Assembly: GCA_963784415.1 (NCBI GenBank)
Contig: CAWARK010000004.1
Coordinates: 1-64,000 of the forward strand
Reading direction: 5' to 3'
Source: UBA7672 sp963784415
Lineage (GTDB): Bacteria; Pseudomonadota; Alphaproteobacteria; Caulobacterales; Hyphomonadaceae
DNA: 64,000 nt
The notes below the pieces were generated by a model. That model was given only the letters and a program-made list of their open reading frames with translations, had not been told where the DNA came from and made no database searches. Below are positions 17,093 through 25,709 of the stretch, one piece after another. The translations under genes and the position numbers were made by a program. The first letter of the stretch is position 1, and the number at the start of each line of letters is the position of its first letter.

Positions 17093-17138
17093 GCTGCGGC
17101 CGAGCCTATGTTGCTGTCAACAAGAGATGGAGAACGAC

Positions 17139-18192
17139 ATGACCAACACGCAGGGACTGATCACCGTCTTCGGCTACGGCCCCACGGGCGAGGCCACGGT
17201 CGAGCGCCTGCTGGCGCGGGGACAGGCTGTGCGCGTGGTGCAGCGCAAGCGCCCGGCCAATCTTCCCGCCGGCGTGTCGTTCGTAAATTGCGACGTGCTC
17301 AACGTGGATGATGTGAAGCGTGCGCTGGCCGGCGCCGAGCAGGCCGTCGTTACCATCGGCTTCGAATACAGCGGCAAGGTCTGGAAGGTGGTGTGGCCCA
17401 AGGCGATGCGCAACCTGCTGGCCGCCGCGGAGATCGGCGAATGTCCGCGTCGTGCACATCGACAACATGTATCAGTACGGCCCGCAGGATGAGGCGCTGC
17501 ATGAGGACATGCCGCTCACCTCGCATGGCGTGAAGCCGGCTGTGCGATCCGAGATCACCCGCATGTGGAAGAAGGCGGCGCGCGAGGGCCGCGTTCGGTG
17601 GGCCTCGCTATGCGCGCCGGATTTCTACGGAGCGGGCGTTGGCCGGTCGCACATTGGCGACACCGGGTTGGCGGCGATTGCAAAGGGCAAGTCGGCCATG
17701 ATGCTGATGAATCCGGACCAGCCGCACGCCTTTGCCTATGTGCCTGACATTGCCCGCGCAGCCTTGAGCCTGCTCGATGCTTCGGACGATGCGTTCAACC
17801 AGGTCTGGCATGTGCCCTGCGCGCCGACGCGGACGGCGCGCGAGCTGATGCAGATCGGCGCCGATGCAGTCGGGCAGAAACTGAAGGTGATGACGATCCC
17901 CGGGCCCGTCCTCTCCATGCTCGGCCTCGTTGTGCCGTTCATGCGGGAATACGCGGAGATGAGCTTCACGTGGAACCGGCCCTACCATGTGGATGCGACC
18001 AAGTTCTCGCGCCGGTTCTGGTCGGATGCGACGCCGTTCGAGGTCGGCATTCCGGCTGCGATCCGCAGCTTCCCGGCTAGCCGAGACGACTCTCAAATCA
18101 AAAACAACGAGCAGGGGACAAACCCCGGCCACAACCGCCGCCACGTCATAAATAAAGACGGGCGTTCCTCCCCGGCCGGCAGGGGGATATGA
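17139..18192 (+). CDS. NAD(P)-dependent epimerase/dehydratase-like protein (frame broken by +1 base near 17440)
   Basis: Atypical short-chain reductase of the extended/NmrA type. The N-terminal Rossmann motif is G-Y-G-P-T-G-E-A-T; the first frame ends in A-A-A-E-I-G and the next continues V-R-V-V-H-I-D-N-M-Y-Q-Y-G. The late segment H-A-F-A-Y-V-P-D-I-A-R-A matches the usual substrate-domain helix. One surplus base in GGCGAATG at about 17438-17441 joins the halves, giving about 350 residues. The last 35 residues are polar and unlike the family, so another small error near the 3' end is possible. It is probably regulated by the divergent LysR protein. Substrate unknown. Confidence 0.78.
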
Positions 18193-18223
18193 TCTCCCTG
18201 CCGGGACCGGAGGACCAGACGCG

Positions 18224-18587
18224 ATGCTGTTCAATTTCGACTACAAGGACGATCCGCTGGCTTCGCACGCGCAAGTTCGCCGGGCGGATGCTGGTCAATA
18301 TTTTCGTGGCCCTGATCCTGGTCTTCATCGCGCTGGCGATCGGGATCTATGGCTACGAGACGACCGAGGGCATGAACCTGATCGACGCCTTTCTCAATTC
18401 AGCGATGCTGCTGGGCGGGATGGGGCCGGTAGCGCCAGAACTCCACACGGAAGCGGGCAAGCTGTTTGCCGGGATCTATGCGATCGGGTGCGGGCTCGTC
18501 CTCGTGCTGGTGTCAGGCATCGTGCTGGCGCCGGTTTTCCATCGCGTGCTGCATGCGCTTCACGTCGATGATGACGACAAGAGCTGA
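18224..18587 (+). CDS. Small two-helix membrane protein (frame broken by +1 base near 18265)
   Basis: About 121 residues. The first frame gives M-L-F-N-F-D-Y-K-D-D-P-L-A-S and the second K-F-A-G-R-M-L-V-N-I-F, one hydrophobic helix, a short extracytoplasmic segment (M-G-P-V-A-P-E-L-H-T), a second helix and an acidic D-D-D-D-K-S tail. The central loop between two helices recalls small ion-channel-like proteins, but no selectivity-filter motif is seen. One surplus base in the GCACGCGC at about 18265 explains the switch. Function unknown. It converges with the Sel1 lipoprotein gene. Confidence 0.6.
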
Positions 18588-18590
18588 GAC

Positions 18591-19227
18591 CTACTCGGTC
18601 GGCGGCACGGCAGCATCGAGGCCTTCGAGCGCTCGCTTCGCGTCGGCTGAGCCGAGCTTGGCTGCGCGCTCATACCATTCGCGCGCCTTTTTGTTGTCGT
18701 GCATGTAGACGTCCTGCACGTACATCGCGGCGACGGCCATGATGGCCTCGACATTTCCCTGCGCGGCGGCGCGCTCCATCATCTTGAGGCCGGACGAAGG
18801 CTGCAGCTTGTAGCCGTCCTTGCCGAAAGCCATGTGCTGGCCGACCCAGAGCTGTGCGCCTGAAACGCCTTTTTCGGCGGCAAGCTCCATGTCGGTGAAG
18901 CCGCCCTGCTGGGCCATGTAGTCCTGCGAGGCGAGGCGGTTCTGCGCGCGGTTGAACAGCGCCCAGCCATTGCCGGCTTCGGCGAGCGCTTCGAGCTGGA
19001 CCGGATCATCCGCGACTGCGTCGAAGGCGGGCTTCTCGGCGGCGAGCTTGTCGGCGAGATCCTTCGCCTTCGCGATCTCGGCTTCGGTGCGCGAGTCAAG
19101 TTTTGCGGCAGGCGCGACACCAGCGGCAGCGGGCTTCACGGTTGCGTCTTCCGTTCCGGCGACGTCCTTCGCGCCGCCACAGGCGGTGAGCGCGAGCGGC
19201 CAATGCTCCAACCAGCAGGATCCGCAT
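18591..19227 (-). CDS. Sel1-repeat lipoprotein (frame broken by +1 base near 19195)
   Basis: The intact frame contains Sel1-like repeats, e.g. G-L-K-M-M-E-R-A-A-A-Q-G and A-R-E-W-Y-E-R-A-A-K-L-G-S-A-D-A. Removing one surplus C at about 19195 restores an N-terminus M-R-I-L-L-V-G-A-L then A-L-T-A-C with a good lipobox, so the mature protein is a lipoprotein. As written, a frame from the ATG at 19238 encodes a degenerate signal. Sel1 repeats act as protein-interaction scaffolds; the partner is unknown. Located 12 nt downstream of leuD on the same strand. Confidence 0.75.
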
Positions 19228-19239
19228 CTTGCCGTCATC

Positions 19240-19845
19240 TTACGCCAGCCATGGGCGCGACAGTTTTCGCTGGTCCTCGAACGTGGTGATCTCGCTCGCG
19301 CGCTGCAGCGTCTCGCCGATGTCGTCGAGGCCCGCGAGGAGGCTCGCCTTGCGGCCCTGATCGATGTCGAAGTGATGCACCTTGCCGTCTGGCGCGATGA
19401 CGCTCTGGGCGGCGAGGTCGATGTTGAACATGTGGTTGGGGCCGCCAGCCTGTTCCATCAGCTGGTCCACCACTTCGCGCGGCAGCACGACGGGCAGCAG
19501 GCCGTTCTTGAAACAGTTATTGTAAAAGATGTCCGCGAAGCTCGGGGCGATGACGACGGTGAGGCCCTGGTCGAGCAGGGCCCAGGGCGCGTGCTCACGC
19601 GATGAGCCGCAGCCGAAATTCTCCTTGGCGATCAGGATCGCGGCGCGGGCGTAGGCCGGCTTGTTGAGCACGAAGTCCGGATCGGGCGTGCCGTCGGGCT
19701 TCGTCTTGAAATCGTAGAACAGGCCTTTGGCCAGACCTTCGCGGGAAACGGTCTTGAGGAACTGCTTCGGAATGATCTGGTCCGTGTCGATGTTGGCGAT
19801 CGGCAGCGGGGCAGCGGTTCCGGTGAGATGCGTGAACGGTTTCAT
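19240..19845 (-). CDS. leuD: 3-isopropylmalate dehydratase small subunit
   Basis: 201 residues. Typical LeuD features are N-I-D-T-D-Q-I-I-P-K-Q-F near residue 20, E-N-F-G-C-G-S-S-R-E-H-A-P-W-A in the middle and I-F-Y-N-N-C-F-K-N-G-L-L-P. It forms the swivelling domain that, with LeuC, isomerises 2- to 3-isopropylmalate. The start is the ATG at 19845; the longer frame to 19902 is a proline-rich shadow. LeuC is encoded 11.6 kb away in this window, an unusual separation for the two subunits. Confidence 0.96.
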   Translation of the reverse strand: MKPFTHLTGTAAPLPIANIDTDQIIPKQFLKTVSREGLAKGLFYDFKTKPDGTPDPDFVLNKPAYARAAILIAKENFGCGSSREHAPWALLDQGLTVVIAPSFADIFYNNCFKNGLLPVVLPREVVDQLMEQAGGPNHMFNIDLAAQSVIAPDGKVHHFDIDQGRKASLLAGLDDIGETLQRASEITTFEDQRKLSRPWLA

Positions 19846-19999
19846 GAGGCCGGGTATCGCACGGGAAAACGGGGGGAGGGAATAGGGCTGGGGCGGTTCC
19901 ACGCATGCGGGTGCGTTCTCGCAGGTGGGGCCTGCGAGGTGGGTTGGGGCTTGTTTCTGGAGGGTGGGGAGGGCCGCGTGCGTGCATGTGGCCGCGCGC

Positions 20000-20128
20000 G
20001 CCCTTCGACGGACGGCCGCTTTGCGGCCTGCTCAGGATGAGCGCAAATGGTGATGTGGCGATAGTCGCAGCACTCACCAGCTCATGGTGAGCAGCGGCGC
20101 GAAGTGTCGCGTCCGTCGAACCATGGGC
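20000..20128. repeat. Inverted pair of palindromic intergenic repeats (REP/BIME-like)
   Basis: The left unit (20000-20042) and the reverse complement of the right unit (20080-20128) share GCCC..TTCGACGGACG, a GC-rich hairpin centre and a TGCTCA..ATGAGC end. The units face each other across 37 nt. The left unit contains the hairpin GGCCGC-TTT-GCGGCC, which recurs in the repeat at 25524. The pair overlaps the 3' end of the hypothetical gene on the minus strand. Confidence 0.6.
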
Positions 20129-20569
20129 GGCAAGGGGATTGGAAAGATCGGTGCGTGCGCGCTTCGCGATGCGGCGCACGTGTTCGAGGATTGCGGCTTC
20201 GGGATCGGCGTTGAAGCGCGCGACGGCGAGGAAGCGGCGGTTCATGTCGAAGGGGTTGGCAGGGCACGGGCCGCCATAGTCGGCGGGCGGATCGGTTGAG
20301 GGGATGAAGTCGCTCTCGGCGTCGAGGGTCTCGCCGGCGAGGAGGCGCCTGGCGCAGTCGCCAAGAATCTGGTCGCGGATCCACTCAAGCTGGCGGAGGT
20401 TTTGCCAGTGGTCGCGCCAGTTGGCTTTGAATTTTGTCGTGCGGCGGACGCGTTTGAGTTTGGTGATCTGCTGGAAGATACGGACGAGCCAGGCGATGAG
20501 CATGGCGAAGGGATCGCTCCAGTGCGGGGCGATCGGGTCGTGCTCAAGAGGCGCTCGGTTGAGGCTCAT
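20074..20569 (-). CDS. Hypothetical protein with uncertain 3' end
   Basis: Not recognised. The start (ATG 20569) and first 140 residues look real: an N-terminal amphipathic helix W-L-V-R-I-F-Q-Q-I, then W-R-D-H-W-Q-N-L-R-Q-L-E-W-I-R-D-Q-I-L and a charged helical segment R-F-L-A-V-A-R-F-N-A-D-P-E. After about 20130 the frame runs into the palindromic repeat pair and stays open to 19595, overlapping leuD, which is implausible. One surplus base would give a stop at 20074-20076, the end given here. The true stop is unknown. Confidence 0.4.
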
Positions 20570-20737
20570 GGGCGCGATTATAGGCGCGCGTGGAGCCCGG
20601 CCGATTTGCGAAACGCCAATCCCGCATATTTTGCAGGCAAGTTATTGAGATTGCTGGAGGTCGGCGGAAGGGAGCTGTTGGATCAGAGCAGGGGCTGTCC
20701 AACAAAATGGGGTGTAACTCGCCCGGCGGTCCAGAGG

Positions 20738-21586
20738 TCAGCTGGTCGCTTCCGAGAGTACGAGCGTCGGCACGTTCATCGTCTTGTCGCGGACCGAGAA
20801 GACGCGGGTGCCGGCGCGGCGGCCGGGGCGGATGGAGGTGACGGCTATGTTCTGGGCGATCAGGCGGGAGTGGGCGGCTTCGATGTCGGGCGCTTTCCAC
20901 GACAGGCCCCAGAGCTTGTCGGGCTGGTTGCCGATGCCGCCCGTCAGCTTGTGCGCGAGTTCGATGGTGAGGTTGCCGATGCGGAAGAACATCAGCCGCA
21001 TGTCCCAGTCGGGATTGGAGCGGTCGAGCGCGAGGCGCAGGCCAAGGCGCGCGCCATAAAGGGCGGTGGCGCGATCCGGGTTGGCGGTGTTGACGACGAC
21101 GTGGTCGAGCGAGGAGATGACGTCCGGGCTTGATGGCTTGCAGACCAGCGGGTCGGGGGCCTTTCGCTGCAGCAGGAAGACGCGGACGCCGTGGGTGTGG
21201 GCGTCGTCGAGGCGCACGCGCGACCAGTAGCGCGCCTTGCCGGAATAGGGATCGACGCTTTCGGCGGCGACGATCTCCTCCGGCCGCATGCCGCGGCGGT
21301 CGAGATTGGTACGGTCGCCGGCAAGATCGTCGGTGCCGAAGACAAGCGTTTTGAGCCCGACGCCGTCCTGGTCGATCATCGCGTGCAGGCGGCGGGCGAG
21401 CGGTCCGCCGCCGGTGGGGGACATGATCTCGAGCGCGGTGTTTTCAAGCTGGTAGATGATGGTCGCCGAGCCGCCGGGGTCGGACGAGCGCCAGTCGGGC
21501 TCGCGGCCGAGGAGGTTGGTGTAGCAGTTTTCGGCTTCGTCCAGCGAAGGGCAGACAAGCAGGACGTGGTCGAGACCGGTGATCAT
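20738..21586 (-). CDS. Two-domain VOC (glyoxalase-like) protein
   Basis: 282 residues with two consecutive glyoxalase-like halves: G-L-D-H-V-L-L-V-C-P-S-L-D-E-A near residue 4 and S-L-D-H-V-V-V-N-T-A-N-P-D-R-A in the middle, the second followed by L-T-I-E-L-A-H-K. This is the PF13468/VOC_2-like arrangement. The apparent fusion with the upstream acetyltransferase frame comes from a frame break; a proper ATG stands at 21586, 7 nt after the GNAT stop. The two genes are probably cotranscribed. Substrate unknown. Confidence 0.75.
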   Translation of the reverse strand: MITGLDHVLLVCPSLDEAENCYTNLLGREPDWRSSDPGGSATIIYQLENTALEIMSPTGGGPLARRLHAMIDQDGVGLKTLVFGTDDLAGDRTNLDRRGMRPEEIVAAESVDPYSGKARYWSRVRLDDAHTHGVRVFLLQRKAPDPLVCKPSSPDVISSLDHVVVNTANPDRATALYGARLGLRLALDRSNPDWDMRLMFFRIGNLTIELAHKLTGGIGNQPDKLWGLSWKAPDIEAAHSRLIAQNIAVTSIRPGRRAGTRVFSVRDKTMNVPTLVLSEATS

Positions 21587-21593
21587 CGGGCCG

Positions 21594-22267
21594 TCATGTG
21601 CTCCGGAACGATTCGAGCGTCCGCTTCTGCATACCATCGGCTGCAAAGTTGGCCGGGGCAAGCCACTGGTCGAGCGGCCATGGCAAGGGCGCGGCCATTC
21701 GGCATCGGTGATCGAATACCAGGCGGTGTCGCGCGAGCGGCCCTTCATCACCATGTCGTTCCGGAAGATGCCTTCGAAGACAAAGCCAAAGCGTATCGCG
21801 GCGCGTTTGGAGGCGAGGTTGGCGTCGTTGCATTTCCACTCATAGCGGCGGTAGCCGAGGTCGAAGACATGGGCGGCCATCAGGGCGAGCGCTTCGGTGG
21901 CTTCCGGCGTGCGTTTGAGGCGCGGCCCAAAGGCGACGCAGCCGATCTCGGCGCTGCCGTCCGCCTCGCGGATGCGCATGTAGGTGGCCATGCCGAGAAT
22001 GTCGCCTGACGCCGTCGCGCGGATGACCAGGGTGCGCCAGCGCTGGGCGGTGTGCTGGGCGGAGAGGAAGTCGGTGATGGATCCGGGGGTCGGGAAGGGG
22101 CCGACCGGCATCCATTGCCAAAGTTCGGCATTGGCGTCGCCGCCGACGGCGTCGAACAGGCCGGCTTCGTGGGCGGCGGGGTCGAAAGGTTCGAGGCGGA
22201 CGCGCGCGCCGGCGAGGACGGCGAGGCCGGGCGTGGGGCGCGGGGTCCAGGTCGAGAGGTCGGTCAT
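21594..22267 (-). CDS. GNAT family N-acetyltransferase (RimJ/RimL type; frame broken near 21700)
   Basis: About 224 residues. The start L-A-G-A-R-V-R-L-E-P-F-D, the central G-M-A-T-Y-M-R-I, and A-S-K-R-A-A-I-R-F-G-F-V-F-E-G with the acetyl-CoA-binding region are those of RimJ/RimL-like acetyltransferases. The expected terminal W-L-A-P-A-N-F-A-A-D-G-M-Q-K-R is in another frame and ends at 21594. Unlike other breaks in this window, the shift equals one missing base or two extra bases, near 21690-21710. Substrate may be an aminoglycoside, amino acid or protein N-terminus; it cannot be told. Confidence 0.78.
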
Positions 22268-22752
22268 GGGGCGGGATTAGGGCTGGCGGCGGGGAGAGGC
22301 AAGTTGGGCGTCGGCCGCGCTGTGGCGAGTCCGCGTTCGGAACAGGTTTCGCGCGCAGCTTCGCCACAGCAGGCGCAGCAACACGCGGGACGCGAGATCG
22401 GCTCGGATCGGTCAAACTTCATCGATCGGCGACAGCGGATGGAAACCAACACCTGCTAAGGTCGAATCACGTCGGAAGGGTGCTCGCGACACTCGCACGA
22501 CCGGCAGCGACATCCTGTCGAATAGTTCAGGAATTGCTGCGCCAAAGCCACACCTGGCCATCGATCCGCATGCTGAGTGAATGCGGGTTCATTGTGATGG
22601 CGAACGCGACACTTATCTGAAGCCTTGATGCGGCTGCTTCGCCGCAATCACGTCCAACTCACGCCCGTGTTGCGTGGCCTGATGTTCGCATCGGAACCGA
22701 CGACACGGTTCGCACATTCAACGTCAGGCCCAGCAGAAAGGGCGGGATTGAT
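22268..22752. other. 485-nt interval without a supportable gene
   Basis: Short frames occur on both strands but none has recognisable similarity or good codon structure. The right end carries the ribosome binding site of the hemolysin III gene (GGGCGGGATTGAT before the ATG). It may contain promoters for both divergent flanking genes or a decayed gene. Confidence 0.45.
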
Positions 22753-23448
22753 ATGAGCACGCACGTTTCCCTCTCCAAAGCCGAGGCGGTCAACGCCTAC
22801 TGGTACCCGCAGGCGCGCCGCAGCGAGTGGCTGGCCGACGTGATCGTGCATGTGGTCGGGATCGCGCTGGCCGTCGCCGGGTGCGTGACGCTCATTGTGA
22901 CAGCCGCGCAATCCGGCAGCGTGAAGCTAACCGCCGCGCTGGTGGTCTATTCGGCCGGCCTGCTGGCGATGCTGGGCTGCTCGGCCATGTACAATTCGAA
23001 CACCAATCAGAAACTCTCTCAGCTGCTGGAGCGGTTCGACCTCTCGGGCATCTTCATCATGATCGCGGCGTCCTACACCCCCTTCATGCTGGCCAAGCTG
23101 GACGGGCCGATGGCCTGGACGGTGCTGGGCATCGTCTGGGTGGTGGCGCTGGCTGGCGTGGCCATGAACCTGCTGGTCCGCTGGAATGCGCCCAAGGTCT
23201 ATATCGCCATGTATCTGGTGCTCGGCTGGGCCGTGCTGTCGATCATGGACAAGCTGATCCACGCCATGTCGCCGCTGGGCCTTGGCCTGCTGGCTGCGGG
23301 CGGCGTGCTCTACACGATCGGCGTGGTCTTCCACGTCAACAAGAAGCTGCCGTTCAACTCGGCCATCTGGCATGGTTTCGTGATTGCGGCGGCGTCCTGC
23401 CACTTCGCGGCGATCTATCTGGATATCGCGCGGTCTGGCCTGGTCTGA
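22753..23448 (+). CDS. Hemolysin III/PAQR family membrane protein
   Basis: 231 residues with seven hydrophobic helices. PAQR/HlyIII hallmarks are present: H-V-V-G-I-A-L-A in the first helix, S-A-M-Y-N-S after the third, F-D-L-S-G-I-F-I-M-I-A-A-S-Y-T-P-F with the conserved Asp, and the C-terminal I-W-H-G-F-V-I-A-A-A-S-C-H-F with the paired His residues that bind zinc in this superfamily. It is an inner-membrane protein, possibly a hydrolase on lipids; the haemolysin name is historical. A strong terminator follows the gene. Confidence 0.87.
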   Translation: MSTHVSLSKAEAVNAYWYPQARRSEWLADVIVHVVGIALAVAGCVTLIVTAAQSGSVKLTAALVVYSAGLLAMLGCSAMYNSNTNQKLSQLLERFDLSGIFIMIAASYTPFMLAKLDGPMAWTVLGIVWVVALAGVAMNLLVRWNAPKVYIAMYLVLGWAVLSIMDKLIHAMSPLGLGLLAAGGVLYTIGVVFHVNKKLPFNSAIWHGFVIAAASCHFAAIYLDIARSGLV

Positions 23449-23469
23449 GCTGGAAAACACAGGAACAGG

Positions 23470-23502
23470 AAGGCCCGGTCACAAGCCGGGCCTTTTGCTT
23501 TT
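23470..23502 (+). terminator. Intrinsic terminator between convergent hemolysin III and phaZ genes
   Basis: Perfect 9-bp stem AAGGCCCGG (23470-23478) and CCGGGCCTT (23486-23494), 7-nt loop, then TTGCTTTT on the plus strand. Confidence 0.85.
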
Positions 23503-23507
23503 GGGGC

Positions 23508-24722
23508 CTATTCCATCGTCAGGATCACCGACCGGACGGTCGGATAGATCTCGCGCTCCCACTTCTTGCCGGAGAACACGCCATAGTGGCCGACGCCGGA
23601 TTGCAGGTGGTGAGAACGGAGGTGGGGGCGGAGTTTGGGGGTGAGTTCGTGGGCGGCGGCGGTCTGGCCGACGGCGCAGATGTCGTCGCGCTCGCCCTCG
23701 ACCGTGAGCAGGGCGGTGCGGGTGATTTTCGAGCAGTCGACCGGCACGCCATGGTGCTTGATGCGGCCAAGCGGCAGGCGCATCTCCTGGAACACCCAGG
23801 CGACGGTTTCGAGGTAGAACTCCTCGGTCAGGTCGAGCACGGCGAAGTATTCGTCGTAGAAGGTCTTGATGCGCTCGGCTTCGTCTTCCTCGCCTTCGAC
23901 AAGGTGCTTGTAGAGCGTCTTGTGCTGTTCGACGTGGCGATCGGGGTTCATCGAGATGAACGCGGCCAGCTGCATGAAGCCCGGATAGACCCGGCGGCCC
24001 CAGGCCGGCAGCGGGAAGGGCACGGTCGAGATCAGGTTGTTGCGGAACCACTCGATCGGGTGGTCGGTGGCCAGCTTGTTCACCGAGGTGGGGTTGATGC
24101 GGCAATCGATCGGGCCGGCCATCAGGGTGAGCGAGCGCGGCTCGCACTTGTTCTTGTCGGCGGCCATGACGGCGGTTGCGACCAGCGCCTGCACGCAAGG
24201 CTGGCAGACGGCGACGACGTGCGTGCCGGGGCCAAGGTGTTCCAGCATCTTGATCAGGTAATCGACATATTCCTCGAAGCCGAAGCGGCCCTGCGCCAGC
24301 GGCACGTTGCGGGCGTTCTTCCAGTCGGTGATGTAGACGTCATGATCCTGCAGCATGGTTTTCACCGTGTTGCGCAGGAGGGTGGCGAAGTGGCCGGACA
24401 GGGGCGCGACGATGAGTACGCGCGGCTGGGGGGCGTCGATGTCCTTCTTGAAGTGCAGCATGCGGCCGAAGGGCAGGTCGAGCGCGGTCTCTTCGGCGAC
24501 CAGCGCCTCGCGATTTTCGACCATCACCGAGGTGATGCCGAAAGGTTGTGATTCATGCGTCAGCTTGGCGCGTGTCGCCATTTCGAGCGCGGCCATAATC
24601 TGCCGGGCATAGGGATTTTCAGCGGCGCCATGGAGGGCCGGCCGCATCTGGAGCGCCGCCAGAGCGGCAGCGCGAAACGGCGCGGAGGCCTGCATCTGGG
24701 CTTCGTAAATGTGGTACCACAT
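23508..24722 (-). CDS. phaZ: Intracellular poly(3-hydroxybutyrate) depolymerase
   Basis: 404 residues, the length of the PhaZa1 family. The nucleophile motif is V-C-Q-P-C-V-Q-A-L, matching the cysteine nucleophile (C-Q-P) of intracellular depolymerases that act on native amorphous PHB granules. The N-terminus M-W-Y-H-I-Y-E-A-Q and the C-terminal H-Y-G-V-F-S-G-K-K-W with catalytic His are typical. No signal peptide, so cytoplasmic. The gene shows that the organism stores PHB, which agrees with ethylmalonyl-CoA-pathway genes elsewhere in the window, since both draw on acetoacetyl-CoA. Confidence 0.92.
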   Translation of the reverse strand: MWYHIYEAQMQASAPFRAAALAALQMRPALHGAAENPYARQIMAALEMATRAKLTHESQPFGITSVMVENREALVAEETALDLPFGRMLHFKKDIDAPQPRVLIVAPLSGHFATLLRNTVKTMLQDHDVYITDWKNARNVPLAQGRFGFEEYVDYLIKMLEHLGPGTHVVAVCQPCVQALVATAVMAADKNKCEPRSLTLMAGPIDCRINPTSVNKLATDHPIEWFRNNLISTVPFPLPAWGRRVYPGFMQLAAFISMNPDRHVEQHKTLYKHLVEGEEDEAERIKTFYDEYFAVLDLTEEFYLETVAWVFQEMRLPLGRIKHHGVPVDCSKITRTALLTVEGERDDICAVGQTAAAHELTPKLRPHLRSHHLQSGVGHYGVFSGKKWEREIYPTVRSVILTME

Positions 24723-24849
24723 ACCCGGCGCGCTCTATTCTTAGGCAGATGCTAGATCGTTCCAGCTTCTGTAACGAAGCCTAGTTCCAAGCTTACTGCA
24801 CTGCGACATACGATTGCATAACTAGATTAAGGGCAAGGAAAACGCCGTT

Positions 24850-25506
24850 ATGGCAGGCGCAAAGCTCACTATTTCGAGCAGGAACTACTCTTCATGGTCT
24901 CTTCGGGCCTGGCTTTTCTGCCAGCTCGCGGGGCTGGAGGTAGACGTCGAGAGTGTTTCTCTTGACGATCCCAACAACAGAGCTGAGCTGTTATTGCTCA
25001 GCCCAACCGTGATGACACCGCGACTAGACCACAAAGGGTCGAGTGTGTGGGATACTTTCGCCATCGCGGAGTATCTGGAGGAAGAATTCCCCAAGAAGGG
25101 TCTTCTGCCCGCCGAAACGGCAAAGCGGTCGCACTGCCGCTCGATCATCGGCGAGATGCATGGCGGCTTCTACAACCTGCGTTCGGCGCTGCCGATGAAC
25201 CTGCGCGCCCGCTATCCGGGCTTCCGGGTGTTCACGGGCGCCAAGGGTGATATCCGCCGTGTGCTGACGATCTGGTCGGAATGCCTCGACCAGTATGGCG
25301 GGCCGTTCCTGTTCGGCGACAAGCCGACGCTGGCCGACGCGATGTACGCACCGGTCTGCACGCGCTTCGTCACCTATGATGTGCCGCTCGATGGCAAGGC
25401 TGCGGCTTACCGCGACACCATCATGAACTGGGCGCCGATGAAGCAATGGGCGCAGGACGCCAAGGCCGAGCCGATGGAAATCGAGGAACTCGATATCGAG
25501 TTCTGA
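24850..25506 (+). CDS. Glutathione S-transferase family protein
   Basis: 218 residues. N-terminal thioredoxin-like half starts L-T-I-S-S-R-N-Y-S-S-W-S-L-R-A, where a Ser of the S-S-W-S run is the likely glutathione-activating residue, and contains V-W-D-T-F-A-I-A-E-Y-L-E-E at the G-site. The C-terminal half is all-helical with F-L-F-G-D-K-P-T-L-A-D-A-M-Y-A-P. Such proteins are usually cytosolic. The first about 190 nt of the gene are less GC-rich and use rarer codons than the rest. Divergent from phaZ. Confidence 0.85.
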   Translation: MAGAKLTISSRNYSSWSLRAWLFCQLAGLEVDVESVSLDDPNNRAELLLLSPTVMTPRLDHKGSSVWDTFAIAEYLEEEFPKKGLLPAETAKRSHCRSIIGEMHGGFYNLRSALPMNLRARYPGFRVFTGAKGDIRRVLTIWSECLDQYGGPFLFGDKPTLADAMYAPVCTRFVTYDVPLDGKAAAYRDTIMNWAPMKQWAQDAKAEPMEIEELDIEF

Positions 25507-25523
25507 GGTTGGCGCGACGATCC

Positions 25524-25703
25524 GGCCGCTTTGCGGCCAGCCCCTTCCGTCTCGCGACGAAGACGTCGCGATCCACCTCCCCAGCCTTCGGCGAGGGAGG
25601 ACTTCCCCTTCCGGTCTAACGGCATGTGGTCCTGCCCCAGCGAAGCTGGGGAAGGTGGCAGTCGCGCAGCGACTGACGGAAGGGGCTGGTCGCGTGAGCG
25701 ACC
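25524..25703. repeat. Mosaic palindromic intergenic repeat
   Basis: Nested inverted repeats fill the whole gap: GGCCGC-TTT-GCGGCC (25524-25538), an outer 13-bp pair AGCCCCTTCCGTC (25538-25550) with GACGGAAGGGGCT (25675-25687), CCCCAGC-GAA-GCTGGGG (25635-25651), GTCGC-GCA-GCGAC (25661-25673) and GGTCGC-GTGA-GCGACC (25688-25703). Mosaic elements of this kind occur in many copies in alphaproteobacterial genomes. No coding capacity. Confidence 0.7.
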
Positions 25704-25709
25704 GGACTG

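Noticed and set aside
20738..22267. A single 509-residue GNAT-VOC fusion protein
   Set aside because: The frame is open only because of a frame break; the true acetyltransferase tail ends at 21594 in another frame and the VOC protein has its own ATG at 21586.
22456..22647. Small Cys-rich protein encoded on the minus strand
   Set aside because: 63 codons without a ribosome binding site, similarity or supporting context; chance frame in GC-rich DNA.
25524..25703. CRISPR array
   Set aside because: Repeats are nested palindromes of different sequence without regular spacers, and no cas gene is present.
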